Below, in pieces: positions 1 through 8,336 of a stretch of DNA of 37,053 nt; position 1 is the first letter of the stretch; the number at the start of each line of letters is the position of its first letter. The DNA comes from CAZBDU01 sp964490725 (GTDB taxonomy: Bacteria; Spirochaetota; Spirochaetia; SZUA-6; DRHE01): contig CAZBDU010000053.1 of the NCBI GenBank assembly GCA_964490725.1, positions 1 through 37,053 of the forward strand, read 5' to 3'. The translations under genes and the position numbers were made by a program. A model generated the notes under the pieces. It did not search any database, was not told where the DNA came from, and worked only from the letters and a program-made list of their open reading frames with translations.

Positions 1-805
1 GGCAAGGCCCGGCCGCCTCCGCCCCGCTGGCGTGCTCCCTGCCCGGCCGTAGCGGAACCCTTCCACCGGGCAGCGCTGCTCGTAGTCGAAGCACAGGATG
101 CACTGCTGCGCCAGGATCCTCCGGGAGCGGTAGTCCACCGCCCGGGTGGGGCAGCGGTCACAGCGCCCGCAGGAGGAACAGTCCTCGATGCGGAGGCCCA
201 GCGGCGCGGCCCGCGCCAGCAGGCCGTACAGCGCGCCCAGCGGGCACAGGTAGGTGCACCAGAGGCGCCTGGCCAGCAGCGACAGGGCAGCCAGGAAGGC
301 CAGGAAGGCCAGGCCCAGGGCCGACAGCGACAGGATGCGCAGGAGCCACACGTTGGGGTGCAGAAACTGCAGGACCGGTGCGGGGCTGAGGGCGGTGACC
401 AGCACGACTCCCAGCAGGAGCAGCGCGGGGGGGAAGCGCACCAGCGGCGGGAAGGCGCCGGCGGCCGCCCTGGTGCGCCGGCCGGCGCCCCAGCGGGCTC
501 AGCCGGCGCAGGGGCGAGAGCAGGAAGTCCAGCGCTTCGATCAGGGCGCCCAGCGGGCAGACCCAGCCGCAGAAATAGCGCCCCAGAAGCAAGCCTGAGC
601 CCACCAGGACGGCGATCACCGCCAGGGCGGGGACGCTCGCCAGGGGGTTGGTGAGGAACACAAGGGGGTCGTACCGCAGGAAGGGATTCTCCAGCGCGGC
701 GAAGGGGTCCAGGGAGCGCAGGTACACGGCCAGGAACAGTCCGAAGCAGAGCGCCTGGGAAACCACGCGCAGCCGCTTCAGCCTCCTGGCCCCCGCAGAG
801 CGCAT
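1..805 (-). CDS. NapH/CcoG-like membrane 4Fe-4S polyferredoxin, frameshifted, 3' end outside window
   Basis: Membrane-bound iron-sulfur protein, probably an electron carrier for a periplasmic or membrane redox partner. The N-terminal part reads in one frame: two hydrophobic segments followed by YFCGWVCPLGA, the first Cys motif of NapH/NosR/CcoG-like proteins. The frame breaks in the GC run at about 476-487. One frame over, the reading continues with two further hydrophobic stretches, CTYLCPLGALYG, then CSSCGRCDRCP and CILCFDYEQRCP, which are ferredoxin-type cluster ligands. One extra base (or two missing) restores a single protein, so this is either a sequencing error or a recent lesion. The start ATG (803-805) overlaps the DUF362 stop as TGATG, indicating translational coupling. 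DUF362 proteins are commonly paired with such polyferredoxins. No stop is reached before base 1. The physiological partner is unknown. Confidence 0.75.
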
Positions 806-1695
806 CAGAGCACGGTCACCTGGCGGCTGTAGCCGGCCAGCTTTCCCATCCCCCTGGCCGCGGCCAGCTCCAGGTAGCCCAGGGAGGCCGGCTCCCGATC
901 GAAGAGGCGCACCGCCTCGGCGTCCGCCTCCACCACGTTCGCGGAGGCGATGACTGTGTCCGTGGGCTTCAGGTAGTCCAGACTGCCGCCGGTGGGGCCG
1001 CCCCTCACCATGATGGCCCCTGCGTCCACGACGGTGAGGTGGGAGCGCACCGCGGAGTTGATGTCGGCGATGGACTGGTCCAGCTTCCAGTGCCAGCGGG
1101 AGCGGTTGTCTCCGGTGACGCCCATCAGATTCTTCATGCCGATGGTGAGCCCGGCGGAGGAGTGGTGCTTGGCCACGGGCAGATTGATGAAGGCGTCCGC
1201 CTCCAGCACGCGGCGGTTCACCAGGGTCTCCTTCAGAGCGCTTCCTCCGGGCACCGGGATCCTGGCGTACAGCTTGGGGCTCACCTGGTCCACGAACAGC
1301 ACCCGGGCTCCGGCCTGGCGGGCCGCCTCTGCCACCCCGGAGGTCACGTAGGTCAGCCTGGGGTTGCCCACGGTGCGGTCGAACACGTAGACGCGGGAGG
1401 CGCCGGCCTTGAAGCACAGGTCTACCACGGTGCGCACCACCACCGGGTCCGTGGTGGCCCTGTACTGCGGCGGAACGTTGAAGGCCATGTTGGGCTTCAC
1501 CACCACCACCGAGCCGCGGCTAACGAAACGGCCCATGCCGCCTACCAGCTCCACGGCGCGCTCCACGGCTCGTGCCCGCTCGCCGCCCCGCACCACCCCC
1601 ACCCCGGCGGCGCCGGTGGACTGGGGAAAGGCACGCCGGGTGACGAACAGGAGAGAGGAGGCGGCGAGGGACTTCAGAAACTCGCGCCTGGTCAT
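805..1695 (-). CDS. DUF362 domain protein with Tat signal
   Basis: A 296-aa DUF362-family protein. The N-terminus is a twin-arginine signal (TRREFLK, Arg3-Arg4, then a hydrophobic stretch AASSLLFV), so it is probably exported folded by Tat. Family landmarks are VVVKPNMAFN, VYVFDRT, a strand ending in FINLPVAKHHSSAGLT, and GMKNLMGVTGD. The molecular function of DUF362 is not settled; members usually sit beside iron-sulfur proteins, as here. I chose the ATG at 1693-1695 because the Tat motif begins directly there and a TTGAAA-17-TATGCT promoter ends 7 bases upstream. An in-frame start further up would lie inside that promoter. Its stop overlaps the start of the downstream polyferredoxin, so the two form an operon. 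Confidence 0.85.
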   Translation of the reverse strand: MTRREFLKSLAASSLLFVTRRAFPQSTGAAGVGVVRGGERARAVERAVELVGGMGRFVSRGSVVVVKPNMAFNVPPQYRATTDPVVVRTVVDLCFKAGASRVYVFDRTVGNPRLTYVTSGVAEAARQAGARVLFVDQVSPKLYARIPVPGGSALKETLVNRRVLEADAFINLPVAKHHSSAGLTIGMKNLMGVTGDNRSRWHWKLDQSIADINSAVRSHLTVVDAGAIMVRGGPTGGSLDYLKPTDTVIASANVVEADAEAVRLFDREPASLGYLELAAARGMGKLAGYSRQVTVL

Positions 1696-1702
1696 GGCCA
1701 AC

Positions 1703-1731
1703 AGCATAGCTGGCGGGTCAGCTGTTTTCAA
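1703..1731 (-). promoter_or_regulatory. Predicted sigma70-type leaderless promoter of the DUF362 gene
   Basis: On the minus strand TTGAAA (1726-1731), a 17-bp spacer, then TATGCT (1703-1708). The -10 box ends 7 bases before the ATG at 1695 and no Shine-Dalgarno sequence fits between them, so the transcript should start at or next to the start codon. Confidence 0.6.
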
Positions 1732-1742
1732 GACGTACGGCT

Positions 1743-1772
1743 TTGACGAGTCCACCCGCCGCCGTGTACACT
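1743..1772 (+). promoter_or_regulatory. Predicted sigma70-type leaderless promoter of the first EAL gene
   Basis: TTGACG (1743-1748), an 18-bp spacer and TACACT (1767-1772), 9 bases before the ATG at 1782, with no Shine-Dalgarno sequence. It lies back to back with the DUF362 promoter; the two -35 boxes are only 11 bp apart. Confidence 0.6.
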
Positions 1773-1781
1773 GCCGGCGTC

Positions 1782-3446
1782 ATGGACAGGTACGAGTACA
1801 TCGTAAACCTCTCCCGGGACTTCATCACGCTGATCAACCGGCAGTACGTGTACGAGATCGTCAACGACACCTACTGCCGGGAGATTGGCCGGGACCGCAA
1901 CGACATTCTGGGACACCGGGTGGAGGAGGTATGGGGAACCGAGCGCTTCGCGGGCGGCATTCGCTGCCATCTGGATCAGTGCTTCGCCGGCCAGGAGGTC
2001 CACTACATCGACTCCTTCACCTTCGGGGCCTTCGAGAAGACCATGCACGTCTCCTACTATCCCTACGGGGAGGCCGGCGAAATCACCCACGCGCTGGTGT
2101 TTTCTCATGACATCACCCGGCTCGGAGAGATCGAGAGCAAGCTCACCGAATACGAGTTCCGCGATCCGGTCACGGGTCTGTTCAATCGCCGGTCGCTGGA
2201 CATCATCCTGGACAAGGAGATCGAGAAGGCCCGGCGGTCCTCCTCCGAGAATCTGCGGGGTGTGATGTTCGTCCGCCTGACCAACCTGGGGGAGATCACC
2301 CGGGTCCACGGGCACAGCATGGGCGACCTGCTTCTGGAGAACACGGGCCTGCGCCTGCGCAAGGTGCTGCGCCGCAGTGACTACGTCTTCCGCTTCGAGG
2401 GTGCGGAGCTCACGATCCTCCTGGCGGGGGTGGCCCGCAACACCGATGTCGCCGGGGTGGCTGAGAAGATCCACCAGGCGGTCACGCTTCCCTACCGGTA
2501 CGCCGAGACGGACCTGTACGTGGGCTGCGCCGTCGGCGTGTCGGTGTATCCCGACGACGGGCAGGATCGCGACGCCGTGATCCGCAGCGCCTCCTCTGCC
2601 CTCCAGGAGGCCAGGAGGCGCGGGGAGCCGTTCGTGCTGTTCAACCGGGAGCTGCACCTGCGCGCGGTGGAGCGGCTGCATCTACACGCCGACCTGGCCA
2701 GGGCCCTGGAGGCCGAAGAGCTGGCGCTGGCCTACCAGCCCATCGTGGACCGGGAGGGGCGCATCGTCGGAGCGGAGGCCCTGGCGCGCTGGCAGCACCC
2801 CGAGCGCGGAGCGATCGCGCCGCTGCAGTTCATCCCCCTGGCCGAAGAGACCGGCCTCATCGCCCGGCTGGGACGTTGGGCGCTGTTCACGGCCTGCCGG
2901 GATGCGGCCCGCTGGCGACGGCGTTTCCCGGTTTACGTGTCGGTCAACCTCTCCGTCCGGGAGTTCGAGGACCCGCAGCTCCCGGAGACGCTGCAGGCGG
3001 CGCTGCAGGCGGCCGGGCTGGAGGGTCCCGCCGGGCTGAAGCTGGAGATCACCGAGAGCGGGTGCATGCGGGACCCCTCCGGGGCGGCGGAGCGGATCCA
3101 GAGAATCCAGGCGCAGGGCATCGAGGTCCTGATCGACGATTTCGGCACCGGTCACTCCTCCCTGGGCTACCTGAAGCAGCTTCCGGCCGGGACGCTGAAG
3201 CTGGACCGGATGTTCCTGGAGAACCTGGAGCAGCCCGGGGAGCGGGAGTTTCTGGAGCGCATCATCGCCGCCGTAAAGAGCCGGGGCAAGACCGTGCTGC
3301 TGGAGGGAGTGTCCACTCCCGGGCAGGCGGAGCTGCTGCGGCGGCTGCCGGTGGACCTGATGCAGGGGTTCCACTTCGGCCGGCCGGTGCCGGCGGCGCG
3401 GTTGGAGGCTCTCCTTCAGGCCGGCCGTCTGCCCGCGGAGAACTGA
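1782..3446 (+). CDS. PAS-GGDEF(degenerate)-EAL protein, probable c-di-GMP phosphodiesterase, copy 1
   Basis: A 554-aa cytoplasmic signalling protein with no membrane segment. Residues ~1-120 are a PAS/PAC sensor, ~125-290 a GGDEF domain and ~305-550 an EAL domain. The GGDEF signature is EGAEL (206-210) and the metal-binding Asp of the family's DxDxFK region is missing (FVRLTNLGEI), so it should not make c-di-GMP; it may bind GTP as a regulatory site. The EAL domain looks competent: EAL at 332-334, Asn389 in SVNLS, EITE at 422-425, DDFGTG at 452-457, Lys473, Glu508 and Gln528. The second Glu of the usual AEGVE motif is Ser511, and the effect of that change is unclear. It is followed 66 bp downstream by a close paralogue with its own promoter. 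The start is fixed by the promoter and by alignment with the paralogue. Confidence 0.9.
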   Translation: MDRYEYIVNLSRDFITLINRQYVYEIVNDTYCREIGRDRNDILGHRVEEVWGTERFAGGIRCHLDQCFAGQEVHYIDSFTFGAFEKTMHVSYYPYGEAGEITHALVFSHDITRLGEIESKLTEYEFRDPVTGLFNRRSLDIILDKEIEKARRSSSENLRGVMFVRLTNLGEITRVHGHSMGDLLLENTGLRLRKVLRRSDYVFRFEGAELTILLAGVARNTDVAGVAEKIHQAVTLPYRYAETDLYVGCAVGVSVYPDDGQDRDAVIRSASSALQEARRRGEPFVLFNRELHLRAVERLHLHADLARALEAEELALAYQPIVDREGRIVGAEALARWQHPERGAIAPLQFIPLAEETGLIARLGRWALFTACRDAARWRRRFPVYVSVNLSVREFEDPQLPETLQAALQAAGLEGPAGLKLEITESGCMRDPSGAAERIQRIQAQGIEVLIDDFGTGHSSLGYLKQLPAGTLKLDRMFLENLEQPGEREFLERIIAAVKSRGKTVLLEGVSTPGQAELLRRLPVDLMQGFHFGRPVPAARLEALLQAGRLPAEN

Positions 3447-3477
3447 CGGCGGAAGCCGCGGCGGCGGATAAACTGCT

Positions 3478-3506
3478 TTGAAAACCCGCCCCGGTTCGGC
3501 TACACT
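3478..3506 (+). promoter_or_regulatory. Predicted sigma70-type leaderless promoter of the second EAL gene
   Basis: TTGAAA (3478-3483), a 17-bp spacer and TACACT (3501-3506). The -10 box ends 6 bases before the ATG at 3513 and there is no Shine-Dalgarno sequence. It uses the same -10 hexamer as the paralogue upstream, so the duplication may have carried the promoter with it. Confidence 0.65.
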
Positions 3507-3512
3507 ACTAGC

Positions 3513-5267
3513 ATGAGGGGGCGGCAGCCTCAAAGGACCTACGAGTACATCATCAATCAGTCCCGGGACTTCATCACGCTGATCAACCGGCATTATGTGT
3601 ACGAGATCGTCAACGACGCGTACTGCAGGCAGATCCAGAAGAGCCGCGAGCAAATCGTGGGCCACAGCGTGGCGGAGGTGTGGGGGCAGGAGCGCTTCAC
3701 GGGGACCATCCGCAAGTACCTGGACGAGTGCCTGTCCGGCCGGGAGGTGCACTACATCGACAAGTTCAGGTTCGGAGCTTTCGAGCGGCACATGCACGTC
3801 TCCTACTACCCCTACAAGGAAGACGGCAAGGTGACCCACGCCCTGGTCTTCTCCCACGACATCACGCAGCTGAGCGAGATCGAGAGCAAGCTCACCCACT
3901 ACGAGTATCGCGACCCCATCACCGGCCTGTTCAACCGCCGGTCGCTGGAGATCATCCTGGACAAGGAGATCGAGCGCGCCAGGCTGTCCGCCTCCGACAG
4001 GCTGCGGGCCCTGCTGTTCATCGGGCTGGTGAATCTCTCGCGGGTGAACGAGACCTACGGGCACCAGATCGGGGATCTGCTGCTGGAGAACACGGGGCTG
4101 CGGGTGCGCAAGGCCCTGAAAGGCGGCGACTACGTGTTCCGCTTCGAGGGCAACGAGCTCTCCGCGATTCTCACCGGCATAGGCCGCAGCACCGACGCGG
4201 CCGCGGTCGCCCAGAGGATCGCTCACGAGGTCTCGATCCCCTACCGCCACCAGGGCGTGGACATCCAGATCCAGTGCGCCATCGGCATATCGGTCTATCC
4301 CGACGACGGGGAGGACCGCGACACCATGGTGCGCAATGCCGCCACGGCCATGCGCGAGGCCAGGCGGCGGGGGGCGGACTTCGTGGTGTTCAACAGCGAT
4401 CTGCACCGGAAGGCCACCGAGCGGCTGGCCACGGAGGGCGCCCTGCTGCGGGCCTTCGAGGAGCGGCAGTTCGTGCTCTTCTACCAGCCGATCGTGGATC
4501 CGGGGGGGTTGATCGTCGGAGCGGAGGCGCTGATCCGCTGGCAGCACCCGGAGAGAGGGCTGCTGCTGCCCGTGGAGTTCATCCCCCTGGCCGAGGAGAC
4601 CGGGCTCATCGTCAGCATAGGCAAGTGGGCGCTGTTCACCGCCTGCAGGCAGCTGCGGGAGTGGCGCGCGAAGTTCCCGCTGTACGTCAGCGTCAACCTG
4701 TCCGCGCGGGAGTTCGCCGACGCGGAGCTGCTGGAGAACGTGGAGAGCGCCATGCGCCTCGCGGGACTCCCCGACCCAGACGCCTTGCGGCTGGAGATCA
4801 CCGAGACCCAGTGCATGATCGACCCGGAGATAACCATCGAGCGCATGGAGCGGCTCCGCAGCCGGGGGGTGGGGATCTACATTGACGACTTCGGCGTGGG
4901 CCACTCCTCGCTCAACTACCTGAAGCGGCTCCCGGCCCGCACGCTCAAGATCGACAGGGTGTTCGTCGAGGGGCTGCAGCAGAGCGGGGAGCGGGAGTTC
5001 CTGGCGCACATCGTGCAGACGGTCAAGTGCCGCGGCAAGGAAGTGCTGGTGGAAGGGGTGAGCTCTCCGGTGTACGTGGACCTGCTGAAAGACCTGCCTC
5101 TGGACGGCTACCAGGGCTTTCACTTCAGCCCGCCGGTCCCGGCGGAGCAGTTTGCAGGGCTGCTGGAACGCAGGCGGCTGCCCGTCGTGGCCTCCTCCAC
5201 CTGCGGAGCGGGTCCCTCGATCCCCCCGGGGCCGGACCTTTTCCCCGGAAGGGGCACCCTCCACTAG
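3513..5267 (+). CDS. PAS-GGDEF(degenerate)-EAL protein, probable c-di-GMP phosphodiesterase, copy 2
   Basis: A 584-aa paralogue of the upstream protein, similar over its whole length and especially across the PAS region (SRDFITLINR is shared exactly). The domain order is the same: PAS ~8-125, GGDEF ~130-295, EAL ~310-555. The GGDEF site is EGNEL (212-216) and the metal Asp region reads FIGLVNLSRVNE, so cyclase activity is not expected. The EAL ligands are kept: EAL 338-340, SVNLS, EITE, DDFGVG, LKIDR, LVEG and QGFHF. As in copy 1, the AEGVE motif ends in Ser. It differs by a short Arg/Gln-rich N-terminus and a Pro/Gly-rich C-terminal tail of about 30 residues. The GlcD-like gene begins 20 bp after its stop, so the two are probably co-transcribed. 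Confidence 0.9.
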   Translation: MRGRQPQRTYEYIINQSRDFITLINRHYVYEIVNDAYCRQIQKSREQIVGHSVAEVWGQERFTGTIRKYLDECLSGREVHYIDKFRFGAFERHMHVSYYPYKEDGKVTHALVFSHDITQLSEIESKLTHYEYRDPITGLFNRRSLEIILDKEIERARLSASDRLRALLFIGLVNLSRVNETYGHQIGDLLLENTGLRVRKALKGGDYVFRFEGNELSAILTGIGRSTDAAAVAQRIAHEVSIPYRHQGVDIQIQCAIGISVYPDDGEDRDTMVRNAATAMREARRRGADFVVFNSDLHRKATERLATEGALLRAFEERQFVLFYQPIVDPGGLIVGAEALIRWQHPERGLLLPVEFIPLAEETGLIVSIGKWALFTACRQLREWRAKFPLYVSVNLSAREFADAELLENVESAMRLAGLPDPDALRLEITETQCMIDPEITIERMERLRSRGVGIYIDDFGVGHSSLNYLKRLPARTLKIDRVFVEGLQQSGEREFLAHIVQTVKCRGKEVLVEGVSSPVYVDLLKDLPLDGYQGFHFSPPVPAEQFAGLLERRRLPVVASSTCGAGPSIPPGPDLFPGRGTLH

Positions 5268-5287
5268 GCGGGCAATCGAGAGCGAGC

Positions 5288-6697
5288 ATGCCGGAGTACC
5301 GTCCCGTCACCGATTCGTTGGTGGCCGAGCTTTCCCGGGTATGCGGCCAGGAGGGGGTCAGCCGGGAGCCGCGTCTGTTGGCCAGGTGCTCCCGGGACCA
5401 GGTGAGCGAGCCGGAGTACGCCCACGAGCCAGAGGTGGTGGTCCGCCCCGCCTCCACGGAGCAGGTGGCCGCGCTGATGCGCCTGGCCAGCGAGGAGCGG
5501 GTGCCGGTGACGCCGCGGGGAGCCGGCAGCGGGCTGTCCGGGGGCGCGGTCCCCCTCTTCGGGGGCATCTGCCTGGCCACCGACCGCATGAACCGCATCC
5601 TGTCGATCGACACTGCCAACCGTATCGCGGTGGTGGAGCCGGGGGTGGTGACCAACCATCTGGACGGAGCGCTGGCCCCGCACGGGCTGTTCTTCGCCGG
5701 CTACCCCTTGAGCGAGGAGATCTGCTTCATCGGGGGGAACGTGGCGGAGAACGCCGGGGGCGGCCGGGCGGTGAAGTACGGGGTCACCGGCACCTGGGTC
5801 ACCGGCCTCGAGACGGTGACTCCCTCCGGGGAGGTGCTCACCCTGGGCGGCAAGAGGACCAAGGACGTCACCGGCTACGACCTGCTGCACCTCATGGTGG
5901 GCTCCGAGGGGACCCTGGGGGTGTTCACCCGGGTGCTGCTCCGGCTCCTGCCGCGCCCACAGGCGCGGGCGGCGCTGCTGGCCCTCTTCCGCGAGCTGGC
6001 CTCCGGTGCCGGCATGGCCCAGGCCGTCATGGAGGAGGGGCTCCAGCCTTCGGCGGTGGAGCTGGTGGACGGAGCCAGCCTGGCGGAGACCTGCCGGTGG
6101 ACCGGCGAGCAGCTTCCCTACCGGGAGGCGGGCGCCATGGTGATCGTGGAGGTGGACGGGCGCAGGCGCAGCACCGTGGAGGAGGATCTGCGCGCCGCTG
6201 AGGCGCTCTGCAGGCGGCGGGGCGCCTTCTTCCTGCGCACCGCGACGGAGCCGGAGGAGGTGGAGGGAATCTGGAAGCTGCGCAAGCAGGTCCCCTGGGC
6301 GCTGAAGCGGCTCACAAGGCACCAGTCGATCGAGGACATCTCGGTCCCGGTGGCCGCCGTGCCGGAGGCGCTGCAGATCCTGCGCAGCCTGGAGCAGAAG
6401 CACGGAGTGAGGATTCCCTGCTTCGGCCACGCCGGGGACGGCAACCTGCACGCCCATCCGCTTAAAGGTCCCGGGCAGAGCGCCGAACGGTGGCGCCGGA
6501 CCCGGGGGGAGCTGCTCACGGAGCTGTACAGCCGGGTGGCACGCCTGGGGGGCACCATCAGCGGGGAGCATGGCATTGGCCACAAGCGCAAAGGCTACAT
6601 GAGCCTGGTGATGCCCCAGGCGCAGATCGAGCTGATGCGCGGGATCAAGCACGCACTGGACCCGCTGGGCATCCTCAACCCCGGGAAGATCTTCTAG
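5288..6697 (+). CDS. FAD-binding oxidase of the GlcD / D-lactate dehydrogenase family
   Basis: A 469-aa flavoprotein that oxidises a 2-hydroxy acid such as glycolate or D-lactate. The N-terminal PCMH-type FAD domain carries PRGAGSGLSGGAVP (about 76-89) and IGGNVAENAGGGRAVKYG. The C-terminal FAD-oxidase domain carries CFGHAGDGNLHAHPL and SGEHGIGHKRKGY, the family's metal and substrate His regions. Length is normal for GlcD. The ATG at 5288 fits the family N-terminus; the sequence before it, GAGAGCGAGC, is only a weak ribosome-binding site. No GlcE or GlcF partner lies beside it, so the exact substrate and electron acceptor are not defined. It sits 20 bp after the second EAL gene, an unusual pairing that may reflect only shared transcription. 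Confidence 0.85.
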   Translation: MPEYRPVTDSLVAELSRVCGQEGVSREPRLLARCSRDQVSEPEYAHEPEVVVRPASTEQVAALMRLASEERVPVTPRGAGSGLSGGAVPLFGGICLATDRMNRILSIDTANRIAVVEPGVVTNHLDGALAPHGLFFAGYPLSEEICFIGGNVAENAGGGRAVKYGVTGTWVTGLETVTPSGEVLTLGGKRTKDVTGYDLLHLMVGSEGTLGVFTRVLLRLLPRPQARAALLALFRELASGAGMAQAVMEEGLQPSAVELVDGASLAETCRWTGEQLPYREAGAMVIVEVDGRRRSTVEEDLRAAEALCRRRGAFFLRTATEPEEVEGIWKLRKQVPWALKRLTRHQSIEDISVPVAAVPEALQILRSLEQKHGVRIPCFGHAGDGNLHAHPLKGPGQSAERWRRTRGELLTELYSRVARLGGTISGEHGIGHKRKGYMSLVMPQAQIELMRGIKHALDPLGILNPGKIF

Positions 6698-6818
6698 GCC
6701 TGACCCCTCCTGCCCTGCAAGGCAGCCTTTCCGAGTGCCTCCGGGTATGGGCACAGGCGCGGCTGGCATCGTCGTAGTCGATCATCCTGGTTGAGCCGAC
6801 CCGCCTCCCGCAGGGGGG

Positions 6819-8168
6819 CTAGTTCCTGCCCCTGCCCAGCAGCCGGCGCATCATGCCGCCAGCTGCTTCGAGCACCCGGACGCCCGGACCCCGGGGCTTC
6901 TGCTCTCCCCGGTCCGGCTCCGCAGGCCCGAGCGCGTGGGAGCGCAGATAGCTCATGACGGTGATGCTGCGAACCGGTCCCAGGGCGCCGGCGATCACCG
7001 CCTGCAGCAGCTCCGGCGCCGCTCCAGCGGCGGCGGACTCCGAGGTGGGGCGCCCGAAGAGGCTTGCCACCACGTCGGCCAGGACGATGCTGTCCAGGGA
7101 CCGGGAGGGCACCAGCGCCTGCCGGGCGGCGGGGATGATCAGGCCGTCACGGTGCAGCTGTCCAGTGAGCGACTCCGCACCGGCGGTGGAGGTGCCCAGC
7201 TGCTCGGCGATCTGAGTGACGGTGGGCGGGGGCTCGCCCCTGTAGAAACGGTCGGCGATGAACAGGAACGCCTCCAGCCCCGCCAGGAGGCGTTCCGCCG
7301 AGGTCATCTGGCCTGGATCCCTGGCGATCCACCCGTGGCGGCCGTGCTGATGGACGTGGGCGATCTCCAGGGCGAAGAGGACGATGGCCCAGGCGACGTA
7401 CAGCCAGATCAGGAAGATCGGGATGATTGCCAGGGACCCGTACATCACGGAGAGCCGGATCACGTAGTTCACCCAAAGGTAGAAGATGCGCCGGGCCCCC
7501 TCCCACAGCAGCGCACCAGCGGCCGCACCGATGAGGGCGCTCAGGAGGCGCACCCGGCCGGTAGGTACGAACTGGATCATCAACAGGAACACCAAAAACA
7601 CGAAAATCGATGGGAAGATCCCCAGCAGGAAGGTCAGGGTGCGGCCCAGCTCGCGCACCGCCGGGCCTCCGATCAGGGCTTGGATCAGCCCCGTGACGTT
7701 CAAGCCGATGCTGACCAGGAAGCTGCCCACGATCAGCACCGAGACGTAGGTGGCCAGCCGTCGCAGCGAGAGCTTCTGGGAGCCTCCACGCCAGACGGCG
7801 TCGAAGTTGTTCTGAATGGTGTTGAGCAGAAACACCGAGGTGATGAGGAAGAACAGCAACCCCACCACCCCGAGGGCGCGGGTGTTATCCACGAAGCGGT
7901 TCACGTAGGTCATGATCTCTTCCTGGCTGGTGGGGACCAGCTGGTGGATCAGGAACTCCTGAACCCGGCGGACCATGTCGGAGAACGGGCCGATGGCGGA
8001 GAAGAGCGAGAAGAGCAGTGCGGACAGGGGCACCAGGGCAAGGAGGCTGGCAAAGGCCAACCCCGATGCCCGGGTGAGGCAACCGTCACGGTTGAACTCT
8101 CTGAACAGCCTGCGCAGGAACTCCTTTGCCGAACGGCTTGTTCCGGCCGTTCCGCCGTTAGCGCTCAT
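6819..8168 (-). CDS. YihY/UPF0761 family membrane protein with C-terminal winged-helix-like domain
   Basis: A 449-aa inner-membrane protein of the YihY (once called RNase BN) family, whose function is not established. About six membrane segments lie in residues ~35-285, with family motifs ASGLAFASLLALVPL, NNFDAVW, GALLWEGARRIFYLWV and SVMYGSLAIIPIFLIWLY. After the last segment a soluble region (~300-400; TVTQIAEQLG then LTGQLHRDGLI) resembles a winged helix, as in some YihY proteins. The tail is Gly/Pro/Arg-rich. I chose the ATG at 8166-8168: a TATGCT -10 box ends 10 bases upstream, and the next ATG up falls inside that box. It is transcribed alone, divergent from the esterase gene. Confidence 0.85.
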   Translation of the reverse strand: MSANGGTAGTSRSAKEFLRRLFREFNRDGCLTRASGLAFASLLALVPLSALLFSLFSAIGPFSDMVRRVQEFLIHQLVPTSQEEIMTYVNRFVDNTRALGVVGLLFFLITSVFLLNTIQNNFDAVWRGGSQKLSLRRLATYVSVLIVGSFLVSIGLNVTGLIQALIGGPAVRELGRTLTFLLGIFPSIFVFLVFLLMIQFVPTGRVRLLSALIGAAAGALLWEGARRIFYLWVNYVIRLSVMYGSLAIIPIFLIWLYVAWAIVLFALEIAHVHQHGRHGWIARDPGQMTSAERLLAGLEAFLFIADRFYRGEPPPTVTQIAEQLGTSTAGAESLTGQLHRDGLIIPAARQALVPSRSLDSIVLADVVASLFGRPTSESAAAGAAPELLQAVIAGALGPVRSITVMSYLRSHALGPAEPDRGEQKPRGPGVRVLEAAGGMMRRLLGRGRN

Positions 8169-8178
8169 CGTTGCGGCA

Positions 8179-8207
8179 AGCATAGCACATCCGGCACGCC
8201 CCGGGAA
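8179..8207 (-). promoter_or_regulatory. Possible leaderless promoter of the YihY gene
   Basis: TATGCT on the minus strand (8179-8184) ends 10 bases before the ATG at 8168. The -35 position at 17-bp spacing holds only TTCCCG (8202-8207), which is weak. There is no Shine-Dalgarno sequence. Confidence 0.4.
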
Positions 8208-8254
8208 GAACGGCGCCTCTGCGGCACCGGTCCGGCCGGGCCGGCCGCCGGGGC

Positions 8255-8282
8255 TTGACTTCGCCGCCGGCTGCGCTACCCT
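8255..8282 (+). promoter_or_regulatory. Predicted promoter of the esterase-ferredoxin-AOR group
   Basis: TTGACT (8255-8260), a 16-bp spacer and TACCCT (8277-8282). The ATG is at 8337, leaving a leader of about 48 nt that ends in GGGGGAGTGAGCC. This transcript therefore looks conventionally led, unlike many others here. Confidence 0.5.
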
Positions 8283-8336
8283 GATCTGATCCGGCGGCCG
8301 CGGCTCCACAGGCGGGCCGCCCAGGGGGAGTGAGCC

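Noticed and set aside
2682..5264. An 860-codon minus-strand open frame opposite the two EAL genes
   Set aside because: It shows internal repetition only because the two plus-strand genes are paralogues; composition is His/Pro/Gln-rich and no domain is recognisable.
6710..6730. Weak hairpin CTGCC/GGCAG followed by CCTTT after the glcD-like gene, as a terminator
   Set aside because: The stem is only 5 bp with no real T-tract. The rest of the 121-bp gap between the glcD-like and YihY genes holds nothing else I can name.
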